From the NCBI GenBank assembly GCA_026415035.1, contig JAOAHX010000021.1, positions 1-56,554 on the forward strand: a stretch of 56,554 nt of DNA, read 5' to 3'. This document shows positions 43,802-51,396 of this stretch, one piece after another. Positions within the stretch are counted from its first letter, which is position 1, and the number at the start of each line of letters is the position of its first letter. Below the pieces are notes generated by a model. That model searched no databases. It saw nothing but the letters and a program-made list of their open reading frames with translations, and was not told the origin of the DNA. Both the position numbers and the translations under genes were made by a program. Origin of the DNA: Thermodesulfobacteriota bacterium (GTDB lineage Bacteria > Desulfobacterota > BSN033 > UBA1163).

Positions 43802-44062
43802 ATGGCCGCCGAAGAGATCAAAGTCTATACGACGCCCACCTGACCCTATTGCAAGATGGCGAAGGAGTTCCTTTCGCAGAAGGGCTATGCCTTTACCGAG
43901 TACGACGTGACCAAAGATCGGGCCGCCCTCGATGAGATGGTGAGGATCTCGGGGGCCCGGAGCGTCCCGGTCATCGCCGCCTGCAACGAAGTGATGATCG
44001 GCTTTGATAAGGCCCGCCTCGAGCAGATGCTGAGCTGCCTGAAACAGAGGACAGAGATTTAA
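43802..44062 (+). CDS. Selenocysteine-containing glutaredoxin (in-frame TGA, Sec-Pro-Tyr-Cys active site)
   Basis: Frame from ATG 43802, preceded by GAGGAGGG (43789-43796), reads 13 codons, TGA at 43841-43843, then runs open to TAA 44060-44062: 86 residues if TGA is Sec. The context is VYTTPT-U-PYCKMAKEFL, the exact place of the first Cys in the CPYC motif, and the rest is a full thioredoxin fold with the cis-Pro loop SVPVI and GFDKARLEQML. Gene callers would report only residues 19 onward (from 43856). It follows the FeS/FAD fusion by 31 bases. It should be a dithiol/selenol oxidoreductase; its substrate is unknown. Confidence 0.9.
43859..43877 (+). promoter_or_regulatory. Candidate bacterial SECIS hairpin for the glutaredoxin TGA
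   Basis: GCGAAGG (43859-43865) pairs with CTTTCGC (43871-43877) in a 7-bp stem with one G-U pair and a 5-base loop AGTTC. It begins 15 bases after the TGA at 43841-43843, inside the coding sequence, which is the normal position for a bacterial SelB-binding element. The loop carries a G as expected, but bacterial elements vary widely, so this is a positional prediction. Confidence 0.6.
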
Positions 44063-44114
44063 AATCTTGGGGCAAGAAATTCGGATTCCGAAGCTTTATT
44101 GAAATCCGGACCTC

Positions 44115-44132
44115 GAGGGAAGCCCTCTTTCT
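44115..44132 (+). terminator. Weak hairpin with T-rich tail after the selenoprotein gene
   Basis: GAGGG (44115-44119), loop AAG, CCCTC (44123-44127) then TTTCT. The stem is short (5 bp) and the T-run is broken, so termination would be weak. It is the only candidate between the plus-strand operon and the convergent UvrA-family gene. Confidence 0.3.
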
Positions 44133-44169
44133 CAAAAAGGGAGGGAGGAGGTTCGGAAGGGCCCATCGG

Positions 44170-44204
44170 TTCGGATTTCGAACTGCCGATTTCGGATTTA
44201 TGAA
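44170..44204. repeat. Degenerate heptad tandem at the uvrA-family 3' end
   Basis: Seven-base units TTCGGAT, TTCGAAC, TGCCGAT, TTCGGAT and TTATGAA run from 44170 to 44204, related by reverse complement to the AATCCGA tandem at 13551. The last unit overlaps the stop codon of the minus-strand UvrA-family gene. Confidence 0.6.
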
Positions 44205-46957
44205 TTTTGAAGCCTCCGTCTCAAAAACTGCCCGGTGTAAGATCGAGGCGAGGCCATGATCGCCTGAAGGTCTCCCTCGGCGACGATCCGGCCGCCTTCC
44301 TCCCCGCCTTCGGGTCCGAGGTCGATGATGTAATCGGCCCGGCGAATCAGGTCGAGGTTATGTTCGATGATCAGGAGGCTGTGGCCCTGGTCGAGAAGCT
44401 CCTCTGCGGCGTTCAGGAAGACCTCGATATCGGCCAGGTGGAGGCCGGTGGTGGGTTCGTCGAAGATGAAGAGGTTCCTCCCTTTCGCACCCTCCCCGAG
44501 ATGGAGGGCCAGCTTGAGCCGCTGAGATTCTCCTCCGCTCAGGGTATTGGTCGGCTGTCCCAGGGTGAGATAGCCCAGGCCGACCTTCTTTAAGAATTCC
44601 AGTTTTGAGACGATTTTAGGGTGATTCTGGAAGAAGGAGAGGGCCTCCTCCACGGTCAGGTCCAGGACCTCGGAGATGTTCTTGTCTTGGTACCGGACCT
44701 CCAGGATCTCGGCGCGAAATCTCTTTCCCTCGCAGGCCTCGCAGGTGATGATCACGTCCTCAAGGAATTGCATCTCCAAAACCTGGATGCCCGCGCCTTG
44801 GCAGGCTTCGCATCTCCCTCCGGCCGTATTGAACGAGAAGTGGCGGGGCAGAAAACCGTACCGCTTCGCCTCCCGGGTTCTGGCAAAGAGGTCCCGGATG
44901 TCGCTGAAGACCTTGATATAAGTGGCTGCATTCGACCGGAGGCTTTTCCCGATGGGGGATTGATCCACCAGGATGAGGTCATCGATCTTCTCCAAGCCCT
45001 CGATCGAATCGAAGGAACCCCTCTCGAGGCCCGCCTCTCCATTCCGTTTCCATTTGAACCCCGCATAGAGGATGTGGTGAACCAGGGTCGTTTTTCCGGC
45101 GCCCGAGACGCCGGTGACGCAGGCCATGACATTGAGGGGGATCCGGACGTCCACCCCTTTGAGATTATGGTGCCGGGCGTTTCGGATCAGAATCCAACCC
45201 GATGGGTTCCGGTGGGGCTTGAACATTCCCGAGCAGAGCCCATCTCTCAGGTATCGGGCAGTGAGGGAATCCTCTCTATTCAGAAGGGCTGAGACCTCCC
45301 CCTCGAAGACGACGTTTCCGCCATCCTTCCCTGCACCGGGGCCGAGATCGATGATGTGATCGGCAGACCGGATGACCTCGGGATCATGCTCGACCACGAC
45401 GATCGTATTCCCCCTCGCCTTGAGATGGCCCAGGGCCTTGAGCAGACGGTGGGTATCCCTCGCATGGAGACCGATGCTCGGCTCGTCAAGGACGTAGAGC
45501 GTATCGGTGAGGCCCGATCCCAAGGCCCTCGCCAGGGTGATCCGTTGATACTCGCCGTTCGAAAGGGTTCGGGTCTGCCGGGAAAGGGTGAGATAATCCA
45601 GTCCCACATCGAGCATGAACCGGATCCGGTCCCGAATCTCCTTGAGGAGCCTTCCGGCGATCTTCCTCTGAAATTCCCCCAGGGAGAGGCCCTCGAAAAA
45701 CGCGTAAAGGTCGGAGACGGGCATGTCCGAAAGCTGGGCGATGTTCTTTCCGGCCACCCGGACATAGAGGGCCTCTTCTTTGAGACGGGTGTTTTGGCAG
45801 GTGGGACAGGGCGTATAATCTCGATATCTGCTGAGAAAGACGCGGTAATGGACCTTGTAGCGTTTGCCCTCCATCCATTCGAAGAACCCCTTGAGGCCGA
45901 TGAATTCTTCTTTCCCCTGGAGGAGGACCTCCTTCTGTTCGGGGGAGAGCTCCTGGAAGGGCCTATCGAGGGGGATTCGAAAACGACGGCAGGCCTTGAA
46001 AAGGTAGTCATAAAGGTCTTCGTAAGCAGGCGTGTTCCAGGGGGCGAAGGGCCTCTCCTTGAGGCTCTTTTTAGGATCGGGGATCACCTTCTGCCAGTCG
46101 ATCCCGATCACCCTGCCGAATCCCTGACAGGTGGGGCAGGCTCCCAGGGGGCTGTTAAAGGAGAAGAGGAGGGGTTCGGGTTCGGCAAATTCTCTCCCAC
46201 AGAGATTGCAGGAAAAGCTACGGTTGAATCCCATTTTCCGGCCGTCTTCGGTGATCACCTCAATCCTTCCCCCTCCCAAAGCGAAGCCGCTCTGGACGGC
46301 CTCGTTGAGCCTGGAACGGTTCTTCTCTTCGGTGGAGATCCTGTCGATGATCAGATGAAGGGTCTGACCTTTCTTGAAATGGGAGGGGGGGAGATCGGTC
46401 AGGTTGAGGATTTCTCCCTCTTGGTAGATCCGGTAATATCCATTCTGGATCAGTTCGTTGAGCTTTGTTTCGGCCTTCTCTTTTGGCAACGGGACAGGAG
46501 AGGTGAGGATCACCTTCTGGCCTGGATAACGGGTTAAGATCGTCTCCGTCGCACTTTCCACGGTATCTCCCGAGACCTTGACCTCACAGGCTGGGCAGAA
46601 GACCTCGCCGATTTTGGCGAAGAGGAGCCGAAGATAGTCGTAGATTTCAGAGGCGGTGCCCACGGTAGAGCGGGCGTTCTTTACCGTGTTCTTCTGTTCG
46701 ATGGCGATCGCAGGAGGGATGCCTCGTATGGCCTCCACATCGGGCCGGTCCATCTTCTCGAGGAACTGTCGGGCGTAGGTCGAGAGGGACTCGATGTAAC
46801 GCCTCTGCCCCTCGGCAAAGAGGGTATCGAAGGCGAGGGTGGACTTGCCTGAGCCTGAAACCCCCGTGATGACGGTCGTCTTCCCCCTCGGAATCCGACA
46901 GGAGATATTCTTCAGGTTGTGGGATTTGGCACCGATGATTTCGATGAATTTCTCCAT
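44198..46957 (-). CDS. UvrA-family excinuclease ATPase, probably a UvrA2-like paralogue
   Basis: A 919-residue twin ABC ATPase. Walker A motifs are GVSGSGKST (about 35) and GVSGAGKTT (about 600). Zinc-binding CxxC pairs occur in CPAC, CNLCGREF, CPTCQGFG, CPTCQNTR and CEACQGAG/CEACEGKR. The first signature reads LSNGEYQRI and the second LSGGESQRL. SPIGKSLRSNAATYIKVF departs from the canonical SPIGRTPRSNPATYTG-type sequence, and IEQKNTVKNARSTVG also differs, pointing to a paralogue rather than housekeeping UvrA. ATG 46957 is preferred over an upstream in-frame start at 47050. It is divergent from an ABC-2 exporter pair. Confidence 0.85.
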   Translation of the reverse strand: MEKFIEIIGAKSHNLKNISCRIPRGKTTVITGVSGSGKSTLAFDTLFAEGQRRYIESLSTYARQFLEKMDRPDVEAIRGIPPAIAIEQKNTVKNARSTVGTASEIYDYLRLLFAKIGEVFCPACEVKVSGDTVESATETILTRYPGQKVILTSPVPLPKEKAETKLNELIQNGYYRIYQEGEILNLTDLPPSHFKKGQTLHLIIDRISTEEKNRSRLNEAVQSGFALGGGRIEVITEDGRKMGFNRSFSCNLCGREFAEPEPLLFSFNSPLGACPTCQGFGRVIGIDWQKVIPDPKKSLKERPFAPWNTPAYEDLYDYLFKACRRFRIPLDRPFQELSPEQKEVLLQGKEEFIGLKGFFEWMEGKRYKVHYRVFLSRYRDYTPCPTCQNTRLKEEALYVRVAGKNIAQLSDMPVSDLYAFFEGLSLGEFQRKIAGRLLKEIRDRIRFMLDVGLDYLTLSRQTRTLSNGEYQRITLARALGSGLTDTLYVLDEPSIGLHARDTHRLLKALGHLKARGNTIVVVEHDPEVIRSADHIIDLGPGAGKDGGNVVFEGEVSALLNREDSLTARYLRDGLCSGMFKPHRNPSGWILIRNARHHNLKGVDVRIPLNVMACVTGVSGAGKTTLVHHILYAGFKWKRNGEAGLERGSFDSIEGLEKIDDLILVDQSPIGKSLRSNAATYIKVFSDIRDLFARTREAKRYGFLPRHFSFNTAGGRCEACQGAGIQVLEMQFLEDVIITCEACEGKRFRAEILEVRYQDKNISEVLDLTVEEALSFFQNHPKIVSKLEFLKKVGLGYLTLGQPTNTLSGGESQRLKLALHLGEGAKGRNLFIFDEPTTGLHLADIEVFLNAAEELLDQGHSLLIIEHNLDLIRRADYIIDLGPEGGEEGGRIVAEGDLQAIMASPRSYTGQFLRRRLQNS

Positions 46958-46964
46958 CGATCCA

Positions 46965-46970
46965 ATTATA
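46965..46970 (-). promoter_or_regulatory. Consensus -10 (TATAAT) directly upstream of the UvrA-family start
   Basis: On the minus strand TATAAT lies 7 bases before the ATG at 46957, with no good ribosome-binding site and only a poor -35 (TTTCAA) at 17 bases. If used, transcription would begin at or next to the start codon, giving a leaderless message. The match may be chance in an AT-rich stretch. Confidence 0.3.
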
Positions 46971-47079
46971 AAATATCCCGACCGGGCTTGAAACTTCCTC
47001 TCCTCCACGGTCCCTTGTTTCGCATCCCTCCATGTTTTAGAAATATCCATCCGAGGAGAGAATCGCCCTTGGACGGAAG

Positions 47080-48051
47080 ATGAACCTGGCCATCGAAGCC
47101 AAAGGAATCACCAAATCCTTTCGCGTGGGTTGGTGGAAGAGGAGAGAGAAAGAGGTCCTCAAAGGGATCGATCTCGAGGTCCATCCGGGAGAGATCTTCG
47201 GAATCTTGGGGCCCAACGGAGCAGGGAAGACGACCCTCCTTTCGATCCTCTCGGCCCTCCTGCTGCCCGACCAAGGGGAGGTCCGCCTCTTCGGGATCGA
47301 CCTTCTCCAGAACGGAGATCGGGTCCGGGGGATGATCAATCTCTCCAGCGGAAATGCCAATTTTGTCTGGAGCCTCTCGGTGGAAGAAAACCTCCGGTTT
47401 TATGGGATGCTCTACGGTCTTTCGAGGAGGGAGAGGGAGGAGAAGATCGACCAGTTGATCGACCTCTTCGATCTTCAGGAACACCGCAGGGTTCCCTTCG
47501 ATCGCCTCTCCACGGGCATGAAGCAGAGGCTCTCCCTTGCCAAATCCCTGCTCAACAATCCTTCCCTGCTCTTCCTTGATGAACCCACGGTCGGTCTGGA
47601 CCCCAGTGTCTCGGGCAGGATTCGGGATCAGATCCGGAACATTCAGAAGGGGAATGGGATGACCATCCTCCTGACCACCCACAACATGAGAGAGGCGGAA
47701 TTCCTCTGCCACCGGATTGCCTTTCTGAAAGAGGGGAAGATTCTCGCGATTGGAACCCCCCAGGAATTGAAGCGGGCCATCCGGGTGGGCGACGTGATCC
47801 GGATCGAGTTTGAAGGCCCCCTTCCGGAAGATGAGCTCCTTCGATTCGAAGGGGTCATCACCTATTCGATCACCAGCGGAATCTGCGAGGTTCTCGTGGA
47901 TGAGGCCGAACAGAGGGCAGGCCCCTTGATCGCCCACCTCTCGGAGGGCGGGACACGGATCAAAAGGATCGGCCTGCGGCAGACGGATCTCGAGGATGTC
48001 TTTATCGAATTTTCAAAAGAGATGGATCCAGATCAAGGCCTTCTCCTATAA
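47080..48051 (+). CDS. ABC-2 type exporter ATP-binding protein (DrrA/NodI-like)
   Basis: A 323-residue ABC ATPase: Walker A GPNGAGKTTLLS (about 47-58), Q loop, signature LSTGMKQRLSLAKSLL (about 143-158), Walker B LLFLDEPTVGLDP (about 163-175) and H-loop TTHNMREAE. A C-terminal extension of about 80 residues is typical of DrrA/CcmA-type exporters. It overlaps the permease gene by 56 bases. The divergent UvrA-family gene starts 122 bases away and shares the intervening promoter region. Confidence 0.9.
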   Translation: MNLAIEAKGITKSFRVGWWKRREKEVLKGIDLEVHPGEIFGILGPNGAGKTTLLSILSALLLPDQGEVRLFGIDLLQNGDRVRGMINLSSGNANFVWSLSVEENLRFYGMLYGLSRREREEKIDQLIDLFDLQEHRRVPFDRLSTGMKQRLSLAKSLLNNPSLLFLDEPTVGLDPSVSGRIRDQIRNIQKGNGMTILLTTHNMREAEFLCHRIAFLKEGKILAIGTPQELKRAIRVGDVIRIEFEGPLPEDELLRFEGVITYSITSGICEVLVDEAEQRAGPLIAHLSEGGTRIKRIGLRQTDLEDVFIEFSKEMDPDQGLLL

Positions 48052-48799
48052 GAACTGGATCATCACCCGAAGGAACGTCTTCAGCCTTTCGGAGATCCTC
48101 TTCTGGCCCCTCATCGCCCTCTTCTCCGTTGGCCTGCTGACCGTCTTTCTTGGCCTGGATGAAGCGATGAGGGGGTTCATCCTGATCGGGGTCATGTCGA
48201 TGAGCCTCATCCAGGTCTGTCAGATCGACGTGGCCTATGCCCTTCTCTATGACCTTTGGGCCAAGGCGATGAAACACACCTTCATCGCTCCCATCCACCC
48301 CTATCAGCTCATCGCTGGGGCCTGGTTGATCGGCATGGCGCGCTCCTTACTCGTCTTTTTCCTCCTCGCCCTATTTAGCGGCCTCGCCTTTGGGTTCAAT
48401 TTCTTCCATGGGGGCGTTCTTCCTCTCGTCACCCTTCTTTTGGGCCTCTTTCTCGTCTCCGTCTCGATCGGGATCGCGGTCTGTCTGCTCGTCCTGCTCT
48501 TCGGCTACAAAGCCGAGGTGGCGGCCTGGTCCATCACCAGCCTGACGGCCTTGATCTGCGGGATCTACTATCCGGTCTCCATCCTGCCCTCCCCGCTGCC
48601 AGAGATCGCCCGGGCCATTCCTCTGACCTATTTTCTCGAGGCCTTTCGATCCTTCTACGGCTTCCAAGGGGAGGGGGGCGTCCTGATGGGTTGGGGATTC
48701 GGTTTGACCGGATTCTACTTGGCCCTTGAGGCCTTCCTTATGAGATGGGCGATCCGTCATGCCAGAAGGAACGGCACCTTTATCAAACTCTCCGAGTAG
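47996..48799 (+). CDS. ABC-2 type exporter permease
   Basis: A 267-residue membrane protein with six hydrophobic segments (about 35-55, 60-80, 110-135, 140-165, 170-190, 230-250) and the motif YYPVSILPSPLPEIARAIPLTYFLEA, a common end motif of ABC-2 permeases. It pairs with the overlapping ATPase. The substrate is unknown; NodJ/DrrB-type relatives export lipids, oligosaccharides or drugs. ATG 47996 is the only plausible start in frame before the first helix. Confidence 0.88.
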   Translation: MSLSNFQKRWIQIKAFSYKNWIITRRNVFSLSEILFWPLIALFSVGLLTVFLGLDEAMRGFILIGVMSMSLIQVCQIDVAYALLYDLWAKAMKHTFIAPIHPYQLIAGAWLIGMARSLLVFFLLALFSGLAFGFNFFHGGVLPLVTLLLGLFLVSVSIGIAVCLLVLLFGYKAEVAAWSITSLTALICGIYYPVSILPSPLPEIARAIPLTYFLEAFRSFYGFQGEGGVLMGWGFGLTGFYLALEAFLMRWAIRHARRNGTFIKLSE

Positions 48800-48817
48800 G
48801 GAGGGGAATTTTCTGGG

Positions 48818-48846
48818 GCCGAGAGGGGCTCAATATCCCTTTCGGC
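48818..48846. terminator. Stem-loop between convergent genes, possible terminator
   Basis: GCCGAGAGGG (48818-48827) pairs with CCCTTTCGGC (48837-48846), a 10-bp stem with one G-U pair and a 9-base loop, located between the tail-to-tail ABC permease and isomerase genes. No T-run follows on either strand, so intrinsic termination is unproven; it may stop transcription with Rho or protect 3' ends. Confidence 0.45.
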
Positions 48847-48875
48847 GATCAGGGCGGATCGACCAGGGATCCTCT

Positions 48876-49670
48876 CTAAAGGGCCTCCCACATCCTCTGA
48901 ATCTTCTCCTTGCTGATCCGAAGGTAATCCCTGTCCCTCGAAAAGACCTCAAGCGTCAGGGTCTCATCGTAGGGGGTCTGCTTCAGGGCCTTGAGGATCT
49001 TCTCAAAGTCGATGAGGCCGGCCCCGATGGGAAGGTGATTATCTTCCTTGCCGAAATTGTCATTGGCATGGACATGGCCGAGTCGGTGTCCGTATCGTTG
49101 GACAAATTCGAGGGAGGCGTTCCGGTTCCCTCCGAGGTTGGCATGTCCGATATCGAGGGCAAGACGGAGTTCGGGAAAGGCATCGAAGAGTTCCTTGAAT
49201 TCCTTGGGGTCGGTGAGGAAGTGGGCCTGGGGGAACATGTTCTCGATACAGAGCGTGATGTCGAGTCCGTTGGCCTTTTTCAAGAGGATCTCGATCGATT
49301 TCAATCCATGGGCCTTCGCCTTATCGATGATGAACTTTCCCATCCCCGTGATATAACCAGGATGGAGGACGACTTTCTTGATTCCGAGCTCCGCTGAGGC
49401 TTCGATGGCCTTCAGATTTTCCTGAAGGGAGGCCTCCCGGAGGCTATCATACAGGTCGGCGGTCCAGACGAAGGTGGGAAGATGCCCGAGGATTCCAAGG
49501 TGGTATCGGTCGAGGAGTTCGAGGAGGGACCGCCGCTGACTTAATACCTTCTGGGGGGTCGCCTCGGGGGGATCGAAGGTCAGCTCGACATAATCGAAGC
49601 CCAACCTTCCGATTTCTTCAACTTCTTGAAGGATCGGTTTAACCGGGAAGTTCATCGCACCATATCTCAT
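48876..49670 (-). CDS. Sugar-phosphate isomerase/epimerase-like TIM-barrel protein (AP endonuclease family 2 fold)
   Basis: A 264-residue xylose-isomerase-like barrel. Metal-binding residues of the fold are visible: LGILGHLP (His), VVLHPGYITG (His), CIENMFP (Glu), LALDIGHANLGG (Asp, His), LGHVHANDN (His-His-type) and TLEVFSR (Glu). Relatives isomerise sugars or inosose, or process abasic DNA. ATG 49670 is chosen rather than an in-frame ATG at 49748 because the extra 26 residues overlap the upstream gene and are not part of the fold. It is in the same direction as, and 45 bases after, the membrane-protein gene. Confidence 0.82.
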   Translation of the reverse strand: MRYGAMNFPVKPILQEVEEIGRLGFDYVELTFDPPEATPQKVLSQRRSLLELLDRYHLGILGHLPTFVWTADLYDSLREASLQENLKAIEASAELGIKKVVLHPGYITGMGKFIIDKAKAHGLKSIEILLKKANGLDITLCIENMFPQAHFLTDPKEFKELFDAFPELRLALDIGHANLGGNRNASLEFVQRYGHRLGHVHANDNFGKEDNHLPIGAGLIDFEKILKALKQTPYDETLTLEVFSRDRDYLRISKEKIQRMWEAL

Positions 49671-49714
49671 CTCTAACCCCGAAACCGGCAAGCCCGTTAA
49701 TGAAGAGAAGAGCC

Positions 49715-51064
49715 CTAGGGGAGGTTTTTCCTCGCCTCTTTGATCCAAATCTTCAGCTTCGCCTTGCTGGGGATGGGTTGGCCTGGGAAATGGGTTTTTA
49801 ACCTATCATAGAGGCGATCCGCCTCCTCCGAGGCCAGGGAGGCGATGGAGCGAATCCCGATCTCTTCGAGGAGGCGGAGATTCTTCACTCCCAATCCCTT
49901 TAACAGGACGAGGGCCGACATCTCCCTCCAATGGTTCAATTCTTCCTTCGAAAGGAGGATCCTTAAGGCAAGCTCCTCCCTCTCTTCTTTGGTGCGGGTC
50001 TTCTTCAAAAGGTCCTCCAGCCTCGCAATCCCGACCCTTGGAAAATCCTCCCGCCATCTAAGATCGATCCAGTAGGCATCTTGGAGCCGGGTTTCAAACG
50101 AATCGACCGTCTTTCGGTCGATGGCGTCGAAGATAAGAAGTGAAAAGGAGGCGATGAGAAGGGAGGCGAGGGCAACGGTGAGGGGCCTCGTCTTCCTCTC
50201 GGGATTGAGGCAGTAGGTGGCCTCTTCCCAGCCTCTTCCGAAGCGGAAGAGGGAGATCGTATTATACATCCCATAGACCTGAACCGCGAAGGGTGGGAAG
50301 CCCAAAAAACCGAGGAGGGGCATCTCGAAACCCTTCAGATCCTCAAAATAGGGGACCGTGTAAACCCATTTCGCGTGGGCCCAGAAGTTCCAGAACTCCC
50401 AGAGGAGGCCGCAGATCAGGCCGGCCCAGAGAAGGAGGTAGATTTTCCTTGGATTTCCCCCTTCGATCTCCCTTAACAGAGACCTTCCCCCGAATCGGTA
50501 GAGGAGCGGCTCCAATAGAAAGATGAATCCCACCCAGATGAGGGGAAAACCGTATCGGGGAAAAACGATCGAGAAGACAAGGCAGAGGGCACCAAGGCCG
50601 ATCATGAAATTGAGCCTTTTCGGGGAAAAGGAAATCTTTTTCATGGAGGCGTGTTTGAACAGTCCCAGCGTCTCCAAAAGCTCGGTCGTTTCAAAGATTC
50701 CGGGAAGGACCGTTCCGTAGGCGACAAAATACCCGAGCCACCTTTCCATCCTCGAATGCGGGAGGTTGATGTAATACCAGTTTTCGAGGGAGAGGTTGGC
50801 CGCCTCGAAGATGAGCCACAGGAAGACCGACCAGGGGATCATGAGGAAAAATTCTTGTCTTCGGCTCATCAAGAGGGAGTTGCCCTTCAAACGGTAGATG
50901 AGGCCGTCGATGAAGAGGATGTAGGACCACCAGGCAAAACAGTAAAACCAACGATAAAAAGGCTCGACCTTCCTGAAATGGAGGACCTCGGAGACAACCA
51001 GTAGAAAAAATCCAAGGATGCCATGGATAGGGATCGTCTTTTTCATCCAAGGGAAATTTAGCAC
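49715..51064 (-). CDS. Unrecognised polytopic membrane protein with a C-terminal helix-hairpin-helix-like domain
   Basis: A 449-residue protein. Residues 1-310 hold about eight transmembrane segments with many Trp and Tyr residues (FYRWFYCFAWWSYILFIDGL; LLWEFWNFWAHAKW). After residue 325 the protein is soluble and helical; EMSALVLLKGLGVKNLRLLEEIGIRSIASL (about 382-411) looks like a helix-hairpin-helix of the DUF4332 kind. I do not recognise the N-terminal family. The start is GTG 51064 with GGAAGG upstream; an in-frame ATG lies six codons later. Function unknown. Confidence 0.75.
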   Translation of the reverse strand: MLNFPWMKKTIPIHGILGFFLLVVSEVLHFRKVEPFYRWFYCFAWWSYILFIDGLIYRLKGNSLLMSRRQEFFLMIPWSVFLWLIFEAANLSLENWYYINLPHSRMERWLGYFVAYGTVLPGIFETTELLETLGLFKHASMKKISFSPKRLNFMIGLGALCLVFSIVFPRYGFPLIWVGFIFLLEPLLYRFGGRSLLREIEGGNPRKIYLLLWAGLICGLLWEFWNFWAHAKWVYTVPYFEDLKGFEMPLLGFLGFPPFAVQVYGMYNTISLFRFGRGWEEATYCLNPERKTRPLTVALASLLIASFSLLIFDAIDRKTVDSFETRLQDAYWIDLRWREDFPRVGIARLEDLLKKTRTKEEREELALRILLSKEELNHWREMSALVLLKGLGVKNLRLLEEIGIRSIASLASEEADRLYDRLKTHFPGQPIPSKAKLKIWIKEARKNLP

Positions 51065-51396
51065 ATTCTCCTTCCGGGGACAATTGACCCAAATCCTGAT
51101 TTAAAAGGGTTTCATTGTCATTTTCATAGGCGAAAAGGGAATGCCTGGTCTGGGGAATCCTGCCTCGGAAGAGGCCTCGAGGCTTTGGTCGATTTCGGGA
51201 GGCATCTCCTGGCCAAAGGTTAGGGAACCGGCCTGTCCGAATTTAAGGAAATCGTCCTAAGTCTTGGCGATCTCGACGGGTTGTCCCAGGAGGAGGCAGG
51301 CATTTTAGGAGTTCTGGCGGGGTTGCGGAATCGGCCGATCCCTTTCTCTCATAAATGTTTTCTCCTTGTTGGGAGGGAGCTCCGTGAGCCCCGATC
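51065..51396. other. 332-bp intergenic region upstream of the membrane-protein gene
   Basis: No convincing gene or RNA is seen. A 62-codon open frame (51243-51431, minus) overlaps the end of livF, has no ribosome-binding site or family match, and is not called. A short hairpin GGAGCTC/GAGCCCC (51376-51392, loop CGT, one G-U pair) lies just after livF and could help end its message, but has no T-run. The region must hold the promoter of the membrane-protein gene; no clear -35/-10 pair was found. Confidence 0.5.

Noticed and set aside
43841-43843. TGA in the glutaredoxin gene as a nonsense mutation or sequencing error
   Set aside because: It replaces precisely the redox Cys of CPYC, has a good start and ribosome-binding site upstream, no other damage, and a hairpin at the right distance. 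Selenocysteine is the simpler reading.
46966-47937. Minus-strand frame of 323 codons opposite the ABC ATPase
   Set aside because: The plus strand has all ABC motifs; the minus frame is a shadow.
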